Origin: Drosophila persimilis
Lineage: Eukaryota; Arthropoda; Insecta; Diptera; Drosophilidae
Length of the DNA stretch: 64,000 nt
Assembly: GCF_003286085.1 (NCBI RefSeq)
Contig: NW_020825298.1
Coordinates: 2,294,001-2,358,000, forward strand
Direction: 5' to 3'
In this document: piece after piece, positions 58,184-64,000 of the stretch
Numbering within the stretch: the stretch's first letter is position 1
Layout: each line of letters opens with the position of its first letter
Notes under the pieces: model-generated
The model's database searches: none
The model's input: the letters and a program-made list of their open reading frames with translations, nothing else
Told to the model about the DNA's origin: nothing
Made by a program: the position numbers and the translations under genes

Positions 58184-59679
58184 CAGACGATTAGTGCAGG
58201 ACTTTTGAAAGTTTGTGCGGTTCGAGGGGGGTTTGGGGGGAAGGGGGAAACACTTGAACATCCACTCCACGGACTGTCCCTTTAACGATGCCGCGACGAG
58301 AAAACTTTTGTGCAAATAGTTTATGGTTATTGCAGTTGCAAATACATGTGTATATGCTTATGTGCGGGACTGTACAAGGCTTAAATGATTTTAATTGTTA
58401 TTGCGGGCATTAATGGCTTTTCCTCTGCTCTGGAAAGTCCTTCCAAAAGTTTTAGTAATGCCAGTAATTTGTCAAAGTTATGATTCCCGTCTGAGGTCGC
58501 GAAAATCAACATTTTCTTAACGAATTTGCATGTGAATTATGCACAGAGATACGTTCTAGGATTAACCTGAAACCCAAAGCCAAAGCCAAAGCCAAACAAA
58601 AACCCTTTCACCGGAACCTTTTTAATTAGCTTCAAAGGAGGGGGGGCGGCTCCCCCACCCCGCAGGAGATGCATGTGAAGGCAAACAAATATATATTTTT
58701 ATTTGAAGCCTGCCGAAATTAATAAAAACCCATTTCATTTAATGCTGCAAATATGTTGCCCCCCCAAAAAAATTCCAAAAAGCAGACAATACGGGGAATA
58801 ATGAGAGAGACATCTTTTGGCCCGGTAAGAGCTCGCAAGTGAAATACGATAATTATGCGACATTTTGCAGCTTAGCAGGCGGGGGGGCTGGGGGGCTGGG
58901 GGCCTGCAAAGGCATTCAAAGGGCTTAATGGCTGTGGAGAAAGGCGTTCCCCGGTAAGGCAGGAAAGCGAAAGTGAAAAAAGGGTCACGAAACACGAAAC
59001 AGAACCCGAAAAATCGGGCAAAAAAATTCAAACACACGGCGGAAATTACAAGAGCCGCCAGTTGGCGGTGGAGCCCCGAAAAAAAAACACAACATGGAAG
59101 CAAGGACCTCGAATGCAAAATGAAATCGAATGCTCGCTGGCGTAAAAATGTGTCAAGGGTGTGCAGAAGGGGGGGGGGGGATTAACATTAATTTAAGGGT
59201 GGGAATGTGCGTGTGTGTGCGTGTGCGTATGGGTTAAAGTTTCCACCAAAACTCGTTAGTATGCGCAGCGAGACGAAAAATCAACATTTTCTATTCCTAT
59301 TTTGATTATATTCCTGCCACTGTGCCAGGGGTACAGCAGTTTTCCAGCTCGTTTCGGCAACCGTTGGCCATTAAATGGTATAGGGGGGTTTCCTAGGGGT
59401 CTCTGGTTCTCCAGCTGAAGAGATTCCATCGAATATTGATCATTTCCATTGAAAACACAGTCTAGATCGCCACTTCTGTGAGTCTTTTGGGTATCCCCTA
59501 GCCGAATCCCCCCACCCCTTTGAGAGGAAAAGCCCAACCAGGCATATTTAATAAGCATTTAAATGAGGAAAGTTTCGGCAGACCCCAAAATAAAAGTTTG
59601 CCGCCTCAATGCCAAACATAACCGAATGTATTCGGAGCCGACTAACGTTTAGCAGGGCGTATGCGTGATTTCCCTGCAA

Positions 59680-59680
<1 letters not shown>

Positions 59681-59712
<32 letters not shown>
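59681..59712. repeat. Poly-A tract, 32 bp
   Basis: The longest homopolymer here. On the minus strand it is T32 followed by GTTGCAG, a strong acceptor-like sequence, but no coding exon or paired donor follows convincingly. Confidence 0.95.
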
Positions 59713-59714
<2 letters not shown>

Positions 59715-61959
59715 TTCACCTCGAGGCAAAGAGCCCTCGTTAAATTAAAAGCCTGTCCTCCATGGCAGCCGTATGGTGAATCATCGTAAACATTCTCCCA
59801 ACAACCCCCCACCCTCACCCTTCCACCCTTACATATGCATATTATGACAGACAAATTTCGGTTAATGGCCAGGGCCATAAAATGGATTTAAAGCCATTTT
59901 TTGTGGTCTACTAAAAATCTGCTGACCCAAAAGCCAAATTAATGACAAAGCTTAAGGACCCCCGAAACCAGCCACAAATTGCTCAACATTTTCTTCTTTC
60001 TTTCTTCGTATTTCTTTCTTTTTTTTTGTGTAATTTATAAATCCGGGAATTAAGGCTGGGGTCAACCTCAGAAGCGATAAAATGCAAATTCAATAACGAA
60101 ACTCTGCAAAAAGTGAACATTTTGGTGCTGCGTTCGAATGGGTTTGAATGAAGGATCCTAATAGCCTTGTCTACCTTTCGGACAGTCGCCTCGGAGGATA
60201 TTTGTCATGCATGTAGGTCAAATCGTTCTGCATATCAAGTATACGCCTGTCGAGCGATTTCTCTACCATTTTTGCTAGTCAACTTTGCGGCAAAAAAGTC
60301 ACTCAGACCGAAGGCAGAAAGGAAGGAAGACAGGAAGACAGGGGGATGGAAGGTGGCTTTCACTTTTGTGGCCGGTCTGTGTATGTGGCTGTGTCTCTGT
60401 GTCTGTGTCTGGGGAGGCACCCACAGTGGCATCCTGAGGATTTTCAGGAAGGCTTCTCTTTGCCTTTCCTTTTCAGGTACTGGGCAATGCCTTTGTTTGC
60501 CAACGAGCCGCAAAAATAATTGCCAGGGCAACAATTTGAGTCTTTCAGTCGCTCAGTCGTTCTGTCGTTCTGTCGTTGTAGAACAGTTCATATTTCCCCC
60601 TCCCCCCTCCGCCTCCGCACCCAGGCAAAAGTTGGAGCATTGCTGTGGTCCGGCTTTGGGGTCCGTTTGCCAAACTCAGTTTTCGAAAGCATTTCTCGGC
60701 TCTGCATTAGGAGTAAATTTAGTTTATGGCATGGTATGATAATAACAAGCCATTATCCACCATAATCGGAGAGGCACAACTTGGCTTAAGCTCCACTCAA
60801 ATCTGACCGCACAAAGGTACTGGCAAAATCACTTTGCGCATATTATTAATTCATGAATTTACTTTCAAGTTGGCTCCTGCAGCGCCTCGGGGCCGAGCGC
60901 TAGAGCACAGTGAGCGGGGAAAGTTTTCGCCCTGGCATTTCTTTGCTGTCACTTGCATTGGATTCGGCTTTTGGCTTCTGGCTTCTTGGAACTGGCTTAC
61001 TCTGGCCTCCCCTCCCCCCCCCCAAGTGCATATGCATAAGTTAGTAGGAGATGGTGGTGGGGGGGAGCCTTGGGAGCCCAGCCTCTGCCAAAGGTTGCTT
61101 GAGTGACAGGCCAAAGACTCGGTTTGCTGGCGGCATACGCTGCGTATGCGCAATCTGCTAACCAAGTCCTTGTCTCAAAAGCATTCGAGTCTTAGCCTAA
61201 TTCCACATAAGCGTATTACCCGCCAACTAGTGAGTCCCGCACGAGCCAAAGTCAGCCATTAACCCAAGAGCATCGCATCGCATCGCCTCGCAAGGAATCG
61301 CATCCGACCATGAATGGTAAATAATTTAATAAGTGATTTATGTGATGCACATCGAGTGACTTAAGCCGGGCTTTTAGGCGGCATAGAGCATAGGCATCGC
61401 TCCAGAGAGAGGAAGCCAAGAATAATTGATGAGGACAGGTCCTCACTCGTCGCGCAAGTTGTTCAGGATCGCAGTTTCGGCTTGATTATGGCCTGCTCTG
61501 GCTCTGCCTTCAATTAATATGCAGAAAGTTTCTTGGCACTTGTCGATGGCCCCAAGCGGTTTGAATATTTCACTGAATTTTACAGTTCAAGTTTCCACTC
61601 GATGAAGGCTGTGACACCGTCAAATGAATGCCAATTATTGATGAGGATTTTGATGCCAAATGCCAGGCCTGTGGTGGTCTTTGGAGGTTAGGGATGGGTT
61701 CGTAGGACGTCTACGAAGATGCGGGGGTTGGCTTCTGTGATTCCCGCCATCAGTGATTCAACGGAATCAATATCTGATTTCAATATAGGAACAGGCATCC
61801 ATAATATGGGACAAAATAAAGCATTTCTTTGGAATGGGCTAGAAAAATATATATATATATGTACATGTATGTATCCTCTGAAGGATAAACGCATACCGAT
61901 TTTTGTTTTAGGTATTTTACAATATATAATAAAATATTAATATTAATAATTTGTGATTT

Positions 61960-62170
61960 TTGATATTTAAAATTTTTTGTTTGTATTTTTTGTTTTTTTT
62001 TGGTATTTTCTTCTTATTTGTATCTTTTGGTATTTATTTGGTATTTTTTGCAATTTTGGTATTTTTAAAATTATTTTTATTTTTTTGGTATTTTTTGTAT
62101 TGTTTCCTTTTTGAATCTTTTGGTATTTATTTGGTATTTTTCGGTATTTTTTGGTATATTTTCGTTTACT
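61960..62170 (+). repeat. T-rich TTTGGTATTT degenerate array
   Basis: At least eight GGTATTT units separated by T runs across about 200 bp. Similar GGTATATTT words are common upstream of Drosophila genes. Confidence 0.8.
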
Positions 62171-63020
62171 ATTATTAAAACCATTATTTTAGTTTTTTGC
62201 CCTTAAATTCTACATATACTCGGAGTACTGCAACAAAATATATAAGAAAGAATCGAATATAATACCATATGGTTGGATTCCTAATATTCCTCCCTGAAGG
62301 ACAGTCACGCAACCCGCAATAATGTTGTCCAACTCTAGTTAGCGGCTCGGATAACAATATTGAATCTGTAATCTGTAAATTTTGTTTGATATTCGAAGTA
62401 TATCCTTTGTTTGTCGGAGCCAAAGTCAAAGTCGTATGCCCCATATCGCACACACACAGTGGGGGGGGCATGGGGGACCCATGCAAATGTTTGAGCTCAA
62501 ACTTAGTTCTCAAAATATTTGCCGTTTTCTACGAGAATGCAGAAAAGCCAAAAGCCAACAGGAAGCAAAAAAAAAGCGGGAGAAAGAGGGAGAAAGCGGA
62601 TAGAACCGAAGGAATTGCATTTACGCGGTTCGTTAGAGCAACAAACATAGGAACGGAACGAGACGGGACGAAACGGAACGAAACGAAACGAAAGGAAAGG
62701 AAAACTGAGGAAAACGACTCAAAGGCCAAAAACCGACTTTTGGGACGTTCAAACGGGTTTGCATGCTGTGTGGCTGTGGCTGTGGCAGGGGTGTGGGGGC
62801 GTGGGGGCGTGGCACAAAATTGCAGGCCAAACATTTTCGAGTGGTGGCGGCTGCAGCAGCAGCTCCAGAATTATGCTACAAATTTATGAGACGACATAAA
62901 TTTTGCAATGTTTGTTCTGGCCACACACACAGCCATCTCTCCCCCTCTTTCTATGGGTGTGTGTGTGTGTGATGCAAGTAGAAAAACAAACCCAAATATC
63001 TAAAGCACACAAAGAGCACA

Positions 63021-63049
63021 GTGGCAGTGGCAGTGGCAGTGGCAGTGGC
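63021..63049. repeat. (GTGGCA)n tandem
   Basis: Nearly five hexamer units, in the minus strand TGCCAC, followed at 63095 by a GGGTC pentamer repeat. Confidence 0.9.
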
Positions 63050-63344
63050 ATAGGGCCTTCCTCCTTCGACACACAGCTGGGGGTCGTCGAATCGGGTCGG
63101 GTCGGGTCGAATCGGACCGGGTCTAGGGCCCGGCCCTATGATGAATGTCATGCGGTGAAATTTTAAGCCAACAACCCGACTGCAGCAGGCGGCAGGCATT
63201 CGTGGGCGGCGCCGCCGCACTATGGTCCGAACGACCACTTTTGTTGGCCAAAACCTAATTTTTCAAAGTCAAAACTGAAACCTGGTTTTGATCGCTCTGC
63301 ATTAGAAAAAGATCGACCATTAAATCTGCGTACCAGAAATTTCC

Positions 63345-63360
63345 ATAGATGGCGCCACAT
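63345..63360. promoter_or_regulatory. Possible CTCF-type site
   Basis: AGATGGCGCCACAT resembles the fly CTCF core GTGGCGCC(A/C)TCT read on the minus strand. One match only, no chromatin evidence. Confidence 0.2.
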
Positions 63361-63740
63361 TCGCAAAATCAGCTGTGCAACCCAACTGTTTTTATAGTAA
63401 AGCACGTGAAGGGAAAAAGTGGCAAATTAATAACCACTTTAGATATCTCAAAAATTGAAAAACGCCAAGACGTGATTAAATTTTTTTGATGAATCTTAAT
63501 CTGTCGGGTTCTTACTACGTGTTTTGAGTTTTTAACTGTCTCTAGTAGTTCTGATGTCTTCGTAATTGAAGGTTAAAGTGAGGCCTTCAACATGTGCCAA
63601 CTTGTAATGAAAACTAATTTTTGAAAAGGTGTACAAAGTGAGTCCTACCTAGTCCCACCCTGAAACCTTTTCTGTGTCGTAGATTAATAAATTCTTTTTG
63701 AAATGTATATAGTTAGAAATGCCACTTTTTACCACAATTC

Positions 63741-63998
63741 TTGGAATTTGCATTAATAGAGCATAACCTCAAATTCGAAAATGCATATTTGTTTGCCGAA
63801 TGGAATTCAGAGAAGGGTAAAATTATCAATTATTTGAAAACGGATCTTAAGGCGACATATCATATGAAATTAATAAAGCTTTTGAAGATACCAGCAAGAA
63901 AATTTGTTACCGTTTGGCAACATACCGGAACAAATGCCGGTAAAATTCAAAGATGTTTGAACGAAAATATGTGGATTGGCCACAAGCCTTTGTTATAA
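63741..63998 (+). other. Unassigned open reading frame at the window end
   Basis: An 85-codon frame ending in TAA two bases before the window ends. It opens with TTG rather than ATG; the first ATG is internal (at TYHMKL). It is lysine-rich (KLIKLLKIPARKFVTVW, NAGKIQRCLNENMW) with AT-rich codons unlike CadN2 exons. No domain recognised. It might be a transposon fragment, part of another gene's exon, or chance. Confidence 0.2.
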
Positions 63999-64000
63999 TA

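Larger units (their letters stand above)
54534..64000 (-). other. Upstream CadN2 intron or 5' region, at least 9.5 kb
   Basis: No upstream CadN2 exon is recognised: no cadherin linker motif and no convincing signal-peptide exon with a phase-0 donor. It contains simple repeats at 55424, 57009, 58160, 59681, 61960 and 63021 and a compositionally different end. Confidence 0.7.

Noticed and set aside
59681-59720. Poly-A tract as a retrotransposon tail or as a splice acceptor
   Set aside because: No element body or target duplication upstream on the plus strand, and no coding exon after the acceptor-like sequence on the minus strand.
59831-59876. Candidate first exon of CadN2 on the minus strand, ATG then GTAAGG donor (MALAINRNLSVIICI)
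   Set aside because: Its donor leaves phase 1, which does not fit the microexon (needs phase 0); it would fit only by skipping it. The peptide is not a convincing signal sequence and such pairs occur by chance in 9 kb.
60167-60739. 190-codon plus-strand frame
   Set aside because: Cysteine/valine-rich stretch derives from TGTGTCTG simple repeats; no start or domain evidence.

Overview
The window is intronic-style insect DNA from a Drosophila species. Evidence for this is short introns beside very long ones, GTAAGT/TTTNCAG splice sites, AT-rich introns with GC-rich codons, and protein sequence immediately recognisable as fly N-cadherin. Many long poly-G/poly-C tracts and CAGATA-type microsatellites suggest a non-melanogaster species, perhaps of the obscura group, but I cannot fix the species from sequence alone.

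One gene on the minus strand fills almost the whole window. It is a classical-type neural cadherin, most likely CadN2. Thirteen coding exons between 54533 and 2462 splice together in one frame with matching phases at every junction, giving 1,795 codons plus a stop. Reading 5'->3' on the minus strand they are a 46-nt microexon (54488-54533), exons at 30375-30518, 24709-24824, 23377-23541, 19869-20006, 17628-18048, 16628-17542, 12158-14483, 11619-11789, 10067-10308, 3122-3352, 2840-3013 and 2462-2760. They encode the tail of one cadherin repeat, six complete repeats, a degenerate seventh, the Fcc/EGF/LamG/EGF/LamG/EGF block of fly cadherins, one membrane helix, and a cytoplasmic tail with p120-type and beta-catenin-type binding motifs. 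The start codon and any signal peptide are not recognised; they should lie upstream of 54533, in or beyond the last 9.5 kb.

The introns hold most of the surprises. The 5.5-kb intron (24825-30374) contains a complete two-exon akirin-like gene on the same strand (25681-26148, 137 residues, with its own poly(A) signal) and a candidate 77-residue secreted protein gene (29256-29489). The 6.7-kb intron (3353-10066) contains a large inverted repeat with two ~275-bp core arms of about 90% identity, one arm interrupted by a 192-bp MITE-like element. The 24-kb intron (30519-54487) contains an ~0.6-kb 11-bp minisatellite, an unexplained ORF near 53 kb beside a cluster of TTAACAG motifs, and many simple repeats. 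The microexon begins with GTAAGT directly after a strong acceptor, so it has the form of a recursive-splicing ratchet point.

Positions 1-2461 are 3' UTR and downstream DNA. The last 0.75 kb (63250-64000) differs in composition and carries an unassigned plus-strand ORF. No tRNA, rRNA, CRISPR array or intact transposon was seen.
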